Below the pieces are notes generated by a model. The model searched no databases. It had not been told where the DNA came from and saw only the letters and a program-made list of their open reading frames with translations. A program made the position numbers and the translations under genes. From contig QCCS01000011.1 of NCBI GenBank assembly GCA_003281185.1, forward strand, positions 1-48,491: 48,491 nucleotides of DNA, read 5' to 3'. The DNA is from Prochlorococcus sp. AG-347-M15 (GTDB taxonomy: Bacteria > Cyanobacteriota > Cyanobacteriia > PCC-6307 > Cyanobiaceae). This document shows positions 1 through 10,511 of the stretch, one piece after another (position 1 is the first letter of the stretch; each line of letters starts with the position of its first letter).

Positions 1-1
1 T

Positions 2-889
2 AGTTCTCTAGCAATAAGATCAGGAAATGGAGTAATGCTAAAGGGCGGGAGTGAAGCTAATTTAACAAATACTGCGATAGTCAATACTTTACAAGAGGGT
101 TTATTAGAATCAGGTCTTGATAAAAATGCAATATGCCTACTTACAAGCAGAAAAGATAGTATGTCGATGCTAAATCTCGAAAACTATATTAATTTAATAA
201 TTCCAAGAGGAAGTAATGAACTAGTTAAATTTATTCAAAAGAATACAAGAATTCCTGTTCTTGGTCATGCTGATGGAATTTGTCACCTATTTATAGACAG
301 TGAGGCAAATATTGAAATGGCTTTATCAGTAGCTCTAGACAGTAAAATTCAATATCCTGCAGCATGTAATGCTATTGAAACTTTATTAGTGCATAAAGAT
401 ATTGCACCAGTTTTTCTGGGGAAAGCGATACCTTTGTTTGATTCTAATGATGTTAAATTAAAGGGAGATAAAAGATCTGTTGAGTTAGGGGTAAAATATG
501 AGGCTAGTCTAGATGACTGGCAAACAGAATATTTGGATCTAGTCTTATCTATAAAAATTGTTGACGATCTTGATGAGGCCGTCACGCATATTCAAAAATT
601 TAGTTCCAAACACACAGATGGAATAATTACTGAAAATTTAGAGACTGCTAATAAATTTATGAATATAGTTGATAGTGCTGGTGTTTTTCATAATTGCTCT
701 ACAAGGTTTGCCGATGGGTTTAGATATGGATTCGGAGCTGAAGTTGGGATATCTACTCAAACTCTGCCACCAAGAGGACCTGTAGGTTTAGAGGGTTTGG
801 TAACTTATAAATATTTTCTGAAAGGCGATGGAAATATAGTAGATGATTTTTCATCAGGTAAGGCTATTTATACACATAAAGATCTTTAA
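2..889 (+). CDS. proA: Gamma-glutamyl phosphate reductase, C-terminal part (5' end outside window)
   Basis: This enzyme reduces gamma-glutamyl phosphate to glutamate-5-semialdehyde with NADPH, the second step of proline synthesis. The reading frame is open from base 2, so the gene is cut by the window edge. The first Met at base 35 lies inside the conserved stretch [11 protein letters not shown] and is not a start. About 295 C-terminal residues remain of a family that is usually 410-440 long. The active-site cysteine lies in [14 protein letters not shown], and the C-terminal signature [20 protein letters not shown], typical of ProA, is present. The next gene, folB, begins 11 bases downstream on the same strand. 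Family assignment is secure. Nothing can be said about the start or promoter. Confidence 0.95.
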   Translation, partial: SSLAIRSGNGVMLKGGSEANLTNTAIVNTLQEGLLESGLDKNAICLLTSRKDSMSMLNLENYINLIIPRGSNELVKFIQKNTRIPVLGHADGICHLFIDSEANIEMALSVALDSKIQYPAACNAIETLLVHKDIAPVFLGKAIPLFDSNDVKLKGDKRSVELGVKYEASLDDWQTEYLDLVLSIKIVDDLDEAVTHIQKFSSKHTDGIITENLETANKFMNIVDSAGVFHNCSTRFADGFRYGFGAEVGISTQTLPPRGPVGLEGLVTYKYFLKGDGNIVDDFSSGKAIYTHKDL

Positions 890-900
890 AACTTTAGAAG

Positions 901-1263
901 ATGGAAACGTTTTTAAAAATTGAGAATATTAAACTTTGGGCTAGGGTTGGTGTTCTTGATGAAGAAAGAAAATTAGGCCAATTATTTAGTTTAGATATAT
1001 TTCTGTGGACTGATTTTGAAAAGTGTACCGTAAATGATGATATTACAAAAACAGTTGACTATTCAAAATTAGTTCAGATTTTAAAAGATCAATCAAAGAA
1101 AATATATTGTTACACAATCGAAAAATATTCAAATTCAATTTTAGAAATCATTGATCAGAAATTTAAGCTTTCTAAAATTAAAATTATTTTGACAAAATGC
1201 AATCCTCCAATTACAGGTTTCGATGGGAAGGTTTCAATAGTAAGAATTCTTGAAAAAAATTAA
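901..1263 (+). CDS. folB: Dihydroneopterin aldolase
   Basis: FolB cleaves 7,8-dihydroneopterin to 6-hydroxymethyl-dihydropterin and glycolaldehyde in folate synthesis. At 120 residues it has the normal length for this small octameric aldolase. The N-terminal segment IENIKLWARVGVLDEERKLGQ carries the family pattern with the catalytic/substrate Glu, and the C-terminal ILTKCNPPITGFDGKVSI contains the conserved Lys and the NPPI/xxG region. The ATG at 901 follows the proA stop closely, so the two genes are probably cotranscribed. The next gene begins 5 bases after its stop. There are no other folate genes nearby, so the position looks like simple genome compaction rather than a pathway operon. Confidence 0.9.
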   Translation: METFLKIENIKLWARVGVLDEERKLGQLFSLDIFLWTDFEKCTVNDDITKTVDYSKLVQILKDQSKKIYCYTIEKYSNSILEIIDQKFKLSKIKIILTKCNPPITGFDGKVSIVRILEKN

Positions 1264-1268
1264 TAGTA

Positions 1269-1862
1269 TTGGAAAAAAGAAATCCTATTATATTGATTCA
1301 TGGTCTTTGGAATACTTCAAGTATTTTTTCTACTATTACCTCAAAACTTGATGATATCGGAATTGAATATTTTGCTCCAACTCTTAAGCATTCATATGGA
1401 ATTACTTCAATTATTGATTTGACTAATACATTAAACGGATTAGTTTTAGATAAATATGGTTCAGAAAAAGAAATAGATATTTTGGGATTCTCAATGGGAG
1501 GGCTAATTGGTAGATATTGGATTCAAAACTTTAATGGTTATAAAAGAACGAAAAGATTTATATCTATAGGCTCCCCACACAAAGGAACATTATTAGCTCA
1601 ATTAGTACCTAAATATCCTTTCAGAGGTATATCTGAAATGAAAATAAATAGTAAGTTTTTGAGAGAACTTGCAAAAAATGATTTTTTTCTGGATGATATC
1701 GAGTGTATAAATTTCTTTACTTATTGGGATTTAATGGTTTTCCCTGGCTGGTGGACCAATCTAAATCTAGGAAAAAAAATATCAGTAAAAGTATATAAAC
1801 ATAGAAATCTTGTTAGGAATAAATCTGTAGTTGATGAAATAATAGGTGAAATTATTGTGTAG
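1269..1862 (+). CDS. Small alpha/beta-hydrolase, lipase-like
   Basis: This is a predicted soluble serine hydrolase of 197 residues. The oxyanion-type segment IILIHGLW lies near residues 7-14. The nucleophile elbow GFSMGG puts the serine at about residue 75, followed by LIGRYWIQ, as in triacylglycerol lipases and PGAP1-like esterases. The segment SIGSPHKGT is also typical of bacterial lipases. A candidate catalytic His lies in VYKHRN near the C-terminus. The start is TTG at 1269, since no in-frame ATG precedes the HGLW motif. It lies 5 bases after folB, and its 3' end overlaps the opposing oligopeptidase gene by 11 bases. No signal peptide is seen. The substrate cannot be read from the sequence. 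Confidence 0.8.
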   Translation: MEKRNPIILIHGLWNTSSIFSTITSKLDDIGIEYFAPTLKHSYGITSIIDLTNTLNGLVLDKYGSEKEIDILGFSMGGLIGRYWIQNFNGYKRTKRFISIGSPHKGTLLAQLVPKYPFRGISEMKINSKFLRELAKNDFFLDDIECINFFTYWDLMVFPGWWTNLNLGKKISVKVYKHRNLVRNKSVVDEIIGEIIV

Positions 1863-3942
1863 CTCCAGATAGACCAAGGTGTCTTATTAAAGGATCTGTT
1901 TGTGGGTCTCTTCCCCTGAATAGTTTAAAAATGTCTTGTGGAGGTAAGCTTCCCCCCAAGCTAAGTATTGTATCTTTAAATTTCTTTCCTATTAAGTTTA
2001 AGTTTTCGGGATTTTCTAGATCAGCTTCTTCGAACATAGAAAAAGCATCAGCACTTAGAACCTCAGCCCATTTATATGAGTAATATCCTGCAGAATATCC
2101 GCCTGCAAATATATGGCTAAAACAACAAAGAAATTGATCTTCTTTAATTGGAGCAATAACTGTAGTTTTTTTCGCAATTTCTCTTCTTATTTCATCTGCA
2201 GTTTTACCTTCATTTTTATCGATATTACTATGTAATCTTAGGTCTGTAATCGCAAAATGTAGTTGTCTAAGAGTAGCCATACCACAATTAAAAGTTCTAT
2301 TTTTTAAAAGCTTTTCAAAATTATCATCGGATAGTTTTTCGCCTGTTTTATAGTGCTTTGCGATATTCAAAAGTGTGTTTTTATGGAAACACCAGTTTTC
2401 CATAAATTGACTTGGAAGTTCGACTGCATCCCATTCAACATTATTTATACCAGCTGCTTGAGGAAGATTTACAGTGGTAAGCATGTGTTGAAGACCATGT
2501 CCAAATTCATGGAACAGTGTCTGAACTTCTTCAAAACTCATCAAACTAGGTTTGTTTTTTGATGGTGGAGTCTGATTACAAACTAGATAAGCTACTGGCA
2601 GGGTCTTTTTGCCAATATTATTTTTATTCAAGCATTCATCCATCCAAGCACCTCCTCTCTTTGATTCGGGACGAGAATAAGGATCGAGATAAAAGGATGC
2701 TATTTTTTTATCTTCTTTATTGAAAATATTAAAAAATAAAACATCATCATTCCATAGAGGTGCTTCATCGGTTGCCTCAACTACTTTAATTTCAAAGAGC
2801 CTTTCGCTTAATTTGAATAAACCTTTTAAGACATCATTTAGTGGGAACCAAGGTCTCAAAGACTCTTGATCTAAATTGAGTTTTTCCTTTCTAAGTAGTT
2901 CAGAATAATAGCTAATATCCCATGGCTCGATATTTTGCGATTTTGAAAACCCATTTGCTTTAGAAAACTTATTAAGCGTTTCTAATTCAATTTTTGCTGT
3001 CTTAAATGCGGGTACTCTCAATTCTTCTAAGAGATTTTCAACATTTTGAATTTCTTTAGCCATTTTCGTCGACAAACTTAGTTCTGCCCAACTTTTATAA
3101 CCGAGAAGATTAGCCTTTTTAGTTCTAAGAGATAAAATTTCTTCTATGATCTGTGAATTATTTTTTTCTCCTTGTGATGCCCTACAAACAAAAGCCTTAT
3201 ATAGTTTTTCTCTAAGATTACGGTCGGTGGCATATGTCATAAAAGATGTATAGGTTGGAATATCTAGACTTAATTTCCAAGGCCCATTTTGAATATCAAC
3301 TTCATAATCTTTTTTTAAGTGATTGTGAGCAGAAATCGCCATTAATTCCAGTACACGCTCAGGGAGACCACCCACTTCAGATTTTTTATTTAATATCAAA
3401 AACCATTTATTAGTGGCATCAAGAACATTGTTACTGAATTCTGTTGACAACTGTCCAAGTTTTTCTGAAATGTTATTGAAATCTTCTTGATCATTTTTTT
3501 GTAGAGAAATTCCTCTATGCTGCATTTCAAGAATTTCTTTATCTAAAATTCTGGTTTTGATTTGATCAAAGTTATTATTTTCCTTAAGTTTGACTAGAGA
3601 ATTATAGATTATTTTACTTTGTCCAAATTTATTACTTAAGCTAATTATCTCGGGAAGAAATTTTGAATAAATATCTCTTAGACTTTCAGAATTATTTACC
3701 GCATTTAGGTGGCTTATTACTCCCCAGCTCCATCTAAGAATTTCATTTACTTCATTTAAAGGATTTATTACTTTTTCCCAATTTAAATCATTTTGAATCA
3801 AATATTTAGATAAATTTTTCTCTATGTTTTTAAAGTCTTCGGCAATTTTGTCTAGTACTACTGGAAATTGATTATTGATATTTTCGGGAGTAAAATTTTT
3901 AAATTCTGGTAATTCTCCATAATTAAAAATTGAGGTATACAT
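1852..3942 (-). CDS. prlC: Oligopeptidase A-like M3 zinc metallopeptidase
   Basis: This is a cytoplasmic thimet-type oligopeptidase, expected to degrade short peptides left by other proteases and signal peptides. It is 696 residues long, normal for the PrlC/OpdA branch. The zinc motif HEFGH is at about residues 478-482, followed by GLQHMLT. A downstream block (NNVEWDAVELPSQFMENW) provides the third, Glu zinc ligand, as in the family. The C-terminal GGYSAGYYSYKWAEVLSADAF region is also diagnostic. The start is ATG at 3942, 12 bases after the ndhD stop, so it is probably the last gene of the long minus-strand block. Its final 11 bases are antisense to the lipase-like gene. The prlC name reflects family similarity rather than a proven function in cyanobacteria. 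Confidence 0.9.
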   Translation of the reverse strand: MYTSIFNYGELPEFKNFTPENINNQFPVVLDKIAEDFKNIEKNLSKYLIQNDLNWEKVINPLNEVNEILRWSWGVISHLNAVNNSESLRDIYSKFLPEIISLSNKFGQSKIIYNSLVKLKENNNFDQIKTRILDKEILEMQHRGISLQKNDQEDFNNISEKLGQLSTEFSNNVLDATNKWFLILNKKSEVGGLPERVLELMAISAHNHLKKDYEVDIQNGPWKLSLDIPTYTSFMTYATDRNLREKLYKAFVCRASQGEKNNSQIIEEILSLRTKKANLLGYKSWAELSLSTKMAKEIQNVENLLEELRVPAFKTAKIELETLNKFSKANGFSKSQNIEPWDISYYSELLRKEKLNLDQESLRPWFPLNDVLKGLFKLSERLFEIKVVEATDEAPLWNDDVLFFNIFNKEDKKIASFYLDPYSRPESKRGGAWMDECLNKNNIGKKTLPVAYLVCNQTPPSKNKPSLMSFEEVQTLFHEFGHGLQHMLTTVNLPQAAGINNVEWDAVELPSQFMENWCFHKNTLLNIAKHYKTGEKLSDDNFEKLLKNRTFNCGMATLRQLHFAITDLRLHSNIDKNEGKTADEIRREIAKKTTVIAPIKEDQFLCCFSHIFAGGYSAGYYSYKWAEVLSADAFSMFEEADLENPENLNLIGKKFKDTILSLGGSLPPQDIFKLFRGRDPQTDPLIRHLGLSGATQ

Positions 3943-3954
3943 ATATAAAACTAG

Positions 3955-5496
3955 TTAATTAACTATTGTTGTAATGACACCAACTAATTTAGCTAAAGTA
4001 AGCTGTTGACTGAGAGCATTGGTTGAAGATTCGTATAGATTTATTGCGATTTTGGGCCAAAAACCTATTACTAGAGTAGGCAACAATAAACTAAATCCAA
4101 TTGTCAGTTCTCTTCCATTCATTTCTTTAACTGTTGCTAGTGCAGGTATTCTGGGCCCAAAAAATACTCTTCTACACATGGAAAGAAGATATATAGGAGT
4201 TAGTACTAGGCCAATAGCAGCTATTAGAATTGTGATTGATCTAAAGATAGAGCTAAATCCATCTTGACTTGTAATACCTAAAAATACAGTTATTTCACTA
4301 ATAAAACCACTCATGCCTGGTAGTGCTAGAGAAGCTAGAGAGCTTGCTAAGAAAAAAGCGAAAGTTATTGGTAAGACTTTTGCCAATCCACCCATATTTG
4401 GAATTGAAAGAGTATTTGTTCTCTCATAGAACGATCCTGTAACGAAGAACATAGCTGCTGCTATAAGTCCGTGACTAATCATTTGGAGCATCGCTCCGCT
4501 GATACCTAAAGCATCTACAGCTCCAATCCCCAAGAGAACGAAACCCATATGACTTACTGAGCTGCATGCAATTCTTCTTTTGACATTATCTTGTGCGAAT
4601 GCATTTAATGCTCCGTAAATTATATTAATGATTCCAAGAATGATTAATGCAGGCGCAATTTGGAGATGTACTTCAGGTAATATTTGAACATTAAATCTTA
4701 AGAGAGCGTAGCCGCCCATTTTTAAAAGTATTCCAGCAAGTAACATTGATACTGGTGCATTAGCCTCGCCATGAGCATCAGGTAGCCAAGTATGTAGTGG
4801 AAAGATAGGGAGTTTTACTCCAAAACCAATTAAAAATCCCAGATAAGATAACAATGCTAGGCTACCTGTTACGTGTTTATTAGTTAAGTCGGTAATATTT
4901 AAAGTAAAGGTATCGCCATTCAAGGCAAGAGCCAAACCACTTATTAGTATTAATAGGGATGCTAAGGCTGTATAAAGAATAAATTTTGTTGCTGCATATA
5001 ACTTCTTTTTCCCTCCCCAAATTGCGATAAGAAGGTATACTGGAACCAATTCAAGTTCCCAAGCCAAGAAAAATAATAGGAAATCTTGAGAGAGGAAAAC
5101 TAGTGCTTGAGCTGATGCTTGAACTAATAAAAGAGCAAAATATAAATTAGATTTTTTCTTGATTTTCCAGCTTGCAGCAGCTGATAAAAATGTAATTAAT
5201 CCACTCAAAGCGACTAACGGAGCCGATAACCCATCTACGCCAAGAGACCACTCTAAGCCTATTGATGGTAACCATGAAGTTCTTTCTACCAATTGCAAAG
5301 AGCTGTCAGCAGTATTAAATTTTTGGAAAAGAACGCCAATTATTAGTAAAAAATCTATAAATAAAAAACTTAATGAGATATTTCTAGGGAGTGTATTATC
5401 TTCTCCTTCTTTTGAACTCAAGAAAGGCATTATTAATGCCCCGACTAAAGGCAATAAAACAATTGATGATAGCCAAGGAAAAGATTCTAAATTCAT
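3955..5496 (-). CDS. ndhD: NAD(P)H-quinone oxidoreductase chain 4 (NDH-1 subunit D)
   Basis: NdhD is one of the antiporter-like, proton-pumping membrane subunits of the thylakoid NDH-1 complex, which uses reduced ferredoxin and plastoquinone in respiration, cyclic electron flow or CO2 uptake. The 513 residues are almost entirely hydrophobic, with roughly 14 predicted transmembrane helices. The conserved segments [34 protein letters not shown] (the TM7/TM8 lysine/His region) and [12 protein letters not shown] are clear. Cyanobacteria carry several ndhD paralogs. The one here (with the [14 protein letters not shown] type) looks like the respiratory D1/D2 class rather than the CO2-uptake D3/D4 class, but that subdivision is an inference. 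It is flanked by thrB upstream (79 bases) and the oligopeptidase downstream (12 bases), with no other ndh gene adjacent. Confidence 0.93.
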   Translation of the reverse strand: MNLESFPWLSSIVLLPLVGALIMPFLSSKEGEDNTLPRNISLSFLFIDFLLIIGVLFQKFNTADSSLQLVERTSWLPSIGLEWSLGVDGLSAPLVALSGLITFLSAAASWKIKKKSNLYFALLLVQASAQALVFLSQDFLLFFLAWELELVPVYLLIAIWGGKKKLYAATKFILYTALASLLILISGLALALNGDTFTLNITDLTNKHVTGSLALLSYLGFLIGFGVKLPIFPLHTWLPDAHGEANAPVSMLLAGILLKMGGYALLRFNVQILPEVHLQIAPALIILGIINIIYGALNAFAQDNVKRRIACSSVSHMGFVLLGIGAVDALGISGAMLQMISHGLIAAAMFFVTGSFYERTNTLSIPNMGGLAKVLPITFAFFLASSLASLALPGMSGFISEITVFLGITSQDGFSSIFRSITILIAAIGLVLTPIYLLSMCRRVFFGPRIPALATVKEMNGRELTIGFSLLLPTLVIGFWPKIAINLYESSTNALSQQLTLAKLVGVITTIVN

Positions 5497-5575
5497 TTAT
5501 GTAATGAATAATTTTTTTATTCTAGTTGAAGTTGTACTAGCTTGAGACTATAACATTAAAAATGCCTAAGTAAAA

Positions 5576-6523
5576 CTACTTACCAGTAATAGTACTAAAT
5601 TGACTGCCTGTTGTTTGAACGTTTAAGAATGGCGCTCTGCTAGCAACACCTGACATCTCCCATGCTTTTACCATAGCTCGACTAACACTTTTACCATTTT
5701 CTTTTTTACATAAAGCTAAGATACTAGGACCAGCTCCGCTAATTGCGCATCCTAGAGCACCTGCATTTAGTGCGGCATCTTTGACTTCTAGTCCACCTTT
5801 AATAAGTTTCCATCTGTAGGGTTCATGTAGCTTATCAAACATTCCCTCTTTTATTAATTCTTCATTTCCTGCTTTTAAGCCATTTAGTAACAAAGTAAGT
5901 GCTCCCATATTTGTCACGGCATCAGATATGGGAACATTCTTGGGCATAACTTTTCTTGCTTCACTCGTGCTAAGACGAATGGCAGGTATAGCTACAACAA
6001 CTTTTATTGAATCATGCCAATCACATCTAATGATTCTCCATCTTTGAGAAGACGTCCTGGCTGTCAAACAAAGCCCACCTAATAGAGAGGGAACTACATT
6101 ATCAGGATGACCTTCTATATCAATGGCAAGTTCAAGGAGTTTTTCTTTGGATAACGGAGAGTTCATTATTGCATTTGCTCCGATTAGTCCAGCAACTATT
6201 GCTGTAGCACTACTTCCAAGTCCGCGTGCAGGAGGGACTGCCAACTTAACTCTTGCTTCAAGCGCAAAAGGGTCAATATTTGCGCTCTCCCATACTTTCT
6301 GAGCCGCTCTAAAAACCAAGTTTTCAGGTCCTCCTCTTAAATGATTGCCATCTGTACTTTCCATTATTAAATCAAATCTATCTCCACCACCTTCAATTCT
6401 TGTGAAAACAAACTCATTATATAAATCTAATGCTGCTCCAAGGCAGTCAAAACCAGGCCCTAAATTAGCAGTTGTGGAAGGTACTGTTACTTTTATTCTT
6501 TTACCTACTTCAGGAATAGACAT
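5576..6523 (-). CDS. thrB: Homoserine kinase
   Basis: This GHMP-family kinase phosphorylates L-homoserine at the O position with ATP, feeding threonine synthesis. At 315 residues it has the normal length. The N-terminal motif VPSTTANLGPGFDCLGAALD is the ThrB signature, the ATP-binding glycine-rich loop PARGLGSSATAIVAGL lies around residues 96-111, and the C-terminal GALGCAISGAGPSILAL is the third GHMP motif. The start is ATG at 5' position 6523, 7 bases after the glk stop, consistent with cotranscription in the minus-strand block. The 79-base gap to ndhD downstream is the largest inside that block and could hold a processing site or a secondary promoter. No attenuator-like Thr codon run is visible. 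Confidence 0.95.
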   Translation of the reverse strand: MSIPEVGKRIKVTVPSTTANLGPGFDCLGAALDLYNEFVFTRIEGGGDRFDLIMESTDGNHLRGGPENLVFRAAQKVWESANIDPFALEARVKLAVPPARGLGSSATAIVAGLIGANAIMNSPLSKEKLLELAIDIEGHPDNVVPSLLGGLCLTARTSSQRWRIIRCDWHDSIKVVVAIPAIRLSTSEARKVMPKNVPISDAVTNMGALTLLLNGLKAGNEELIKEGMFDKLHEPYRWKLIKGGLEVKDAALNAGALGCAISGAGPSILALCKKENGKSVSRAMVKAWEMSGVASRAPFLNVQTTGSQFSTITGK

Positions 6524-6530
6524 TTTTTAA

Positions 6531-7565
6531 CTAAGTTTTTAAAAGCATGTTTGCTCTACAAGCTGCACTAAAAAGACCAAACTCTTCATCTAAAATTACT
6601 TTCAAAGGTATTGTTCTAAGAATATCTTTTAATCTTCCTTTATCAAAAAATTGTTTCATAAATAAATCCGATTTAAAGTTTTTGAAATGTTTTGGTGCTG
6701 TTCCTCCTGAAATCCATAATCCGCCAAAGCACAATTCTTGAAGAGCAACATCTCCCAATAGAGAGGCATAAGCTCCTAACCATATTCTTTCAACTTCAAT
6801 CATTAGCTGATCCCCTTCTTTAGAAAGATTACAAATTTTTTCAGGTAGTTTTTTTCTTTCATTATCTGAAATTCTAATTTCTTTTAAATATTTTTGGACA
6901 GGATGGTTTTGGCCATCAGGTTTGCTTAGTCTCCATTCTGCAATTCTTGACAAACCAGTGCCGCTAAGAATTCTTTCACAAGATATCCTGTCAATTTTGA
7001 GGTAATTCTGAAGCCAAATCTTTAATTCCCATTCTAATTTTGATTTTGGAGAGTATTCAACATGACCACCTTCACTAGCTAAAACTTTTACCTTTTTACC
7101 TGATATTATTCCTCTTGCAATGCCTAATCCAGTCCCCGCTCCAACAATGGCATGTAATTCATTGTTAGCCCCTTCAGAATTGGTTCCATTTTGAATAGTA
7201 GAGTATTGATTTTTTTTTAAGAAAGGTATTCCATAAATTTGCACTGCAAAATCATTGATAAGCTCACATTGTTCAAATTTAAATTTGTTTTTTAATTTAT
7301 TTCCAGAAATGTTCCATGATAAATTAATAATCTTTGCATTGTTATTTGATATAGGGCCAGCTACGGCCAGACAAGCAGAAGAAGGAGTATTAAAATTCTT
7401 ACATTCATTTCTTAGAAAATCTTCAAGGATTTGTTCAAAAGAATTCCATTCCGAAGATAAATATTTTTTTTTAAAAATTAACTTAGGCGAACCATCATTT
7501 ACATCTTTTTTGTATATTCCCAATAGAACCTTAGTACCTCCTAGATCACATGCGAGAAAATTCAT
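6531..7565 (-). CDS. glk: Glucokinase
   Basis: This enzyme phosphorylates free glucose to glucose-6-phosphate with ATP. In a picocyanobacterium it would serve imported or salvaged glucose. The 344 residues match the cyanobacterial/proteobacterial Glk family. The N-terminal phosphate-binding loop is LACDLGGTKVLLG, the adenosine/glucose region includes the Asp of ELINDFAVQIYG, and a second glycine motif reads IVGAGTGLG. The segment SEGGHVEYSP carries the conserved glucose-contacting EGGH. It lacks the Cys-rich CxCGxxGC zinc motif of ROK kinases, which fits the Glk rather than the ROK group. It sits between thrS (9 bases) and thrB (7 bases) on the same strand. Confidence 0.9.
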   Translation of the reverse strand: MNFLACDLGGTKVLLGIYKKDVNDGSPKLIFKKKYLSSEWNSFEQILEDFLRNECKNFNTPSSACLAVAGPISNNNAKIINLSWNISGNKLKNKFKFEQCELINDFAVQIYGIPFLKKNQYSTIQNGTNSEGANNELHAIVGAGTGLGIARGIISGKKVKVLASEGGHVEYSPKSKLEWELKIWLQNYLKIDRISCERILSGTGLSRIAEWRLSKPDGQNHPVQKYLKEIRISDNERKKLPEKICNLSKEGDQLMIEVERIWLGAYASLLGDVALQELCFGGLWISGGTAPKHFKNFKSDLFMKQFFDKGRLKDILRTIPLKVILDEEFGLFSAACRANMLLKT

Positions 7566-7574
7566 CTATTTAAA

Positions 7575-9491
7575 TTATTCTATTCTCCCTTTTTTTTCTA
7601 TTAATTCATCCATTAATTCGTATAGATTAGGTAAATTGAAAATTCCTAAATTTGTTCCATCCAAAGCTCTTAAAGAGACTGAATCAATTTCCTCTTCTTT
7701 ATCTCCAATAACTGCAATTAAAGGAACTCTCCCGAGAGTTGCTTCTCTTATTTTATATCCAATTTTTTCATTCCTAACATCAACTTTTGATCGGTAACCA
7801 TTATTATTTATTAATTCATTAAACTTTAAACACTTTTCAATATTTCTATCAGTAATACTCAATAAAATTATTTGATAAGGTGCAAGCCAAATTGGGAATT
7901 TTGCCTCATATTGTTCGATTAAGATTCCGATAAATCTTTCAAAGGATCCTAAAATTGCTCTATGAAGCATAACTGGATTTCTTTTCTCATTATCAATATC
8001 TACATAAGTTGCATCCAATCTAATAGGCATTGAGAAATCAACCTGAATAGTACCGCATTGCCAAACTCTATTAAGACAATCTTTTAAGGAGAATTCTATT
8101 TTTGGACCATAAAAGGCACCCTCGCCTGGTTGGAGTTCCCATTTTAGGTTCTTATTATCAAGAGCTTTGGAAAGAGCCTCCTCTGATTTATCCCAAATCT
8201 TTTCACTACCTACCCTTTTTTCAGGACGGGTTGATAATTTGATAATGATTTCATTAAAACCAAAAGTTTTATAAACCTCGAAAACAAGATCTATAAAAGT
8301 TGATACCTCTTCTTGTATTTGCTCTTCTGTGCAGAATATGTGTGCATCATCTTGAGTAAAGTTTCTAACTCTCATTAAGCCATGAAGTGCACCAGAGGGT
8401 TCATTTCTGTGACAAGAACCAAATTCAGCAAGACGAATAGGTAAATCCTTATAACTTTTTAAACCTTGATTAAATACTTGAATGTGGCATGGACAATTCA
8501 TTGGTTTAATTGCATAAGTTCTATTTTCTGATGCAGTGGTGAACATATCGTCTCTAAATTTTTCCCAATGACCGGACTTTTCCCAAAGAGATTTATCAAC
8601 AGCTTGAGGGGTTTTGATTTCTAAATAATCATTTTTTTTGAGTATTTCTCTTATGTACTTTTCCAGCACTCGGTATATTGTCCATCCATTTGGATGCCAA
8701 AAAATCATTCCTGGAGATTCTTCTTGTATATGAAATAGTGAATGTTTTTTACCAAGTTTTCTATGATCCCTTTTTTCCGCTTCTTCAATTCTTGTTAAAT
8801 AATCTTTGAGTTCTTTTTCTTTTGCCCATGCAGTTCCATATATTCTTTGTAATGATTCATTCTCACTATTTCCTCTCCAATATGAACCTGATAATTTAAG
8901 TAATTTAAAGTGTCTTAAATGTCTAGTATTGGGTACGTGAGGCCCTCTACACATGTCGATATATTCTTCGTGTTTGTATAAATTGATGAGACCTTCTTCA
9001 GGAATTTCTTCAATTATTCGTAATTTAAATGTCTCATCTCTTTCTTTAAAAGTTTTAATTGCATCTTCTTTGGAAACTTGTAAAATTTCAACGTCATAGT
9101 TTGTCTTTATTAATTCATTAATTCTATTTTCGATTTTTATTAAATCTTCAGGAGTAAATCTGTATTCAGAGAAAATATCGTAATAAAAACCATCTTCAAT
9201 TACAGGCCCAATCGCCATTTTAATATCCGAGTAAATTTGTTTAACTGCATGACCAACAAGGTGAGCGAAAGAATGTCTTATTATTTCAATTCCTTCTTTA
9301 TCTTTTGATGTGATGATTACAACTTTGGAATCTTTATTTATGGGAATTGTTGCATCAAGAAGAACATCATTAACTTTCCCAGCAATTGTTGCTTTAGCTA
9401 ATCCAGCGCCTATACTTTTGGCAATATCTAGAATAGTTACAGATTTTTCAAAAACCTTTTTTGAACCATCAGGCAAGGTAATTATTGGCAT
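7575..9491 (-). CDS. thrS: Threonyl-tRNA synthetase
   Basis: This class II synthetase charges tRNA-Thr. The 638 residues give the complete bacterial architecture: an N-terminal TGS domain (about residues 1-60), the editing domain with the [10 protein letters not shown] and CRGPHVPNT zinc/His motifs, the catalytic core with motif 2 ([20 protein letters not shown]) and the zinc-binding Cys in [12 protein letters not shown], motif 3 ([20 protein letters not shown]), and the C-terminal anticodon-binding domain ending near KKGRIE. All parts needed for both activation and Ser-tRNA editing appear intact. It lies 3 bases downstream of trpS and 9 bases upstream of glk. No T-box leader is possible here because the upstream gene is immediately adjacent. 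Confidence 0.97.
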   Translation of the reverse strand: MPIITLPDGSKKVFEKSVTILDIAKSIGAGLAKATIAGKVNDVLLDATIPINKDSKVVIITSKDKEGIEIIRHSFAHLVGHAVKQIYSDIKMAIGPVIEDGFYYDIFSEYRFTPEDLIKIENRINELIKTNYDVEILQVSKEDAIKTFKERDETFKLRIIEEIPEEGLINLYKHEEYIDMCRGPHVPNTRHLRHFKLLKLSGSYWRGNSENESLQRIYGTAWAKEKELKDYLTRIEEAEKRDHRKLGKKHSLFHIQEESPGMIFWHPNGWTIYRVLEKYIREILKKNDYLEIKTPQAVDKSLWEKSGHWEKFRDDMFTTASENRTYAIKPMNCPCHIQVFNQGLKSYKDLPIRLAEFGSCHRNEPSGALHGLMRVRNFTQDDAHIFCTEEQIQEEVSTFIDLVFEVYKTFGFNEIIIKLSTRPEKRVGSEKIWDKSEEALSKALDNKNLKWELQPGEGAFYGPKIEFSLKDCLNRVWQCGTIQVDFSMPIRLDATYVDIDNEKRNPVMLHRAILGSFERFIGILIEQYEAKFPIWLAPYQIILLSITDRNIEKCLKFNELINNNGYRSKVDVRNEKIGYKIREATLGRVPLIAVIGDKEEEIDSVSLRALDGTNLGIFNLPNLYELMDELIEKKGRIE

Positions 9492-9494
9492 AAT

Positions 9495-10511
9495 TTATTT
9501 CTCCATTTCAAAAAATCCCAATTTTGATTTAACTCTTTTTAAAGTCTGATTCGCTAAATCTTCAGCTTTTTCCTTCCCTTCATTAAGGATTTTATTTAGT
9601 TGATAGGGATCATTAATTAATAATTTATATTTTTTCTGAATAGGTTCAAGTGATTCAATTAGTTGTTCTGTAATTAATTTCTTAAATGTCCCCCAACCAG
9701 TTTCTAAGAATTCATTTTCACATTGAGAAATTTTTTTGCCAGATAATATTGAATAGATCATCAAAAGATTTTTAGATTCTGGTCTCTCAGGGTTGTTAAA
9801 TTCAATTCCAATAGAACTGTCACTTTTTGCTCTTTTAATTTTTTTTGTGATTATTTCAGGAGGATCTAATAAGTTAATGCGACTGCCCTCATTAGGATCA
9901 CTTTTGCTCATCTTTTTTGAACCATCAATTAAACTCATTATTTTTGAACCATTCTTCATGATGATTGGTTGAGGAATCTTTAAAATATTTTTATCCTTAC
10001 TAAATCTGGCATTAATTCTCTGTTGTGCAATATCTCTCGCGAGTTCAAGATGTTGTTTTTGATCCTCACCTACTGGTACGAAGTCAGCATCATAAAGAAG
10101 GATGTCTGCAGCCATAAGTATTGGATAGTCAAATAATCCAATAGATACATTATTACCTTGTTGTATCGATTTTTCTTTAAATTGAATCATTCTTTCCATC
10201 CAATTTATTGGGGTCATGCAATTTAATATCCAACAAAGTTCTGTATGCGCTGAAATCTGACTTTGGACAAAAATTGAGCATATATTAGGATCTATCCCAC
10301 AAGCGACGTATAAAGCCGCTGTAGAGATAGTATTTTTAGATAATTCTTTGGGATTATATGAGGCTGTTATTGCGTGCAAATCAACTACACATAGAAATGT
10401 TTCATATTGCTCTTGAAGCGTAACCCAATTATTTATGGCCCCAAGCCAATTCCCAATATGTAAATCACCAGTTGGTTGAACTCCCGAAAGAATTCTTTTT
10501 TTATTTGCCAT
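9495..10511 (-). CDS. trpS: Tryptophanyl-tRNA synthetase
   Basis: This class I synthetase charges tRNA-Trp. The 338 residues match the bacterial TrpS family. The signature HIGH-equivalent DLHIGNWLGAI is near residues 17-27, the KMSKS loop reads GSKKMSKSDPNEGS at about residues 197-210, and the specificity region GEDQKQHLELARDIA is present. The start codon at 10511 lies inside the 3' end of the upstream gene (11-base overlap), implying translational coupling. thrS follows after 3 bases. The two synthetases, glk and thrB thus share one probable transcript headed by an Arg/Gly-rich small protein. Confidence 0.96.
   Translation of the reverse strand: MANKKRILSGVQPTGDLHIGNWLGAINNWVTLQEQYETFLCVVDLHAITASYNPKELSKNTISTAALYVACGIDPNICSIFVQSQISAHTELCWILNCMTPINWMERMIQFKEKSIQQGNNVSIGLFDYPILMAADILLYDADFVPVGEDQKQHLELARDIAQQRINARFSKDKNILKIPQPIIMKNGSKIMSLIDGSKKMSKSDPNEGSRINLLDPPEIITKKIKRAKSDSSIGIEFNNPERPESKNLLMIYSILSGKKISQCENEFLETGWGTFKKLITEQLIESLEPIQKKYKLLINDPYQLNKILNEGKEKAEDLANQTLKRVKSKLGFFEMEK

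Noticed and set aside
5159..5545. 128-residue frame opposite the 5' end of ndhD
   Set aside because: It is antisense to a conserved membrane-helix gene and shows no family pattern. It is a mirror frame of ndhD.
7255..7797. 180-residue frame opposite glk and thrS
   Set aside because: It spans the junction of two well-supported genes on the other strand and has no recognisable domain.
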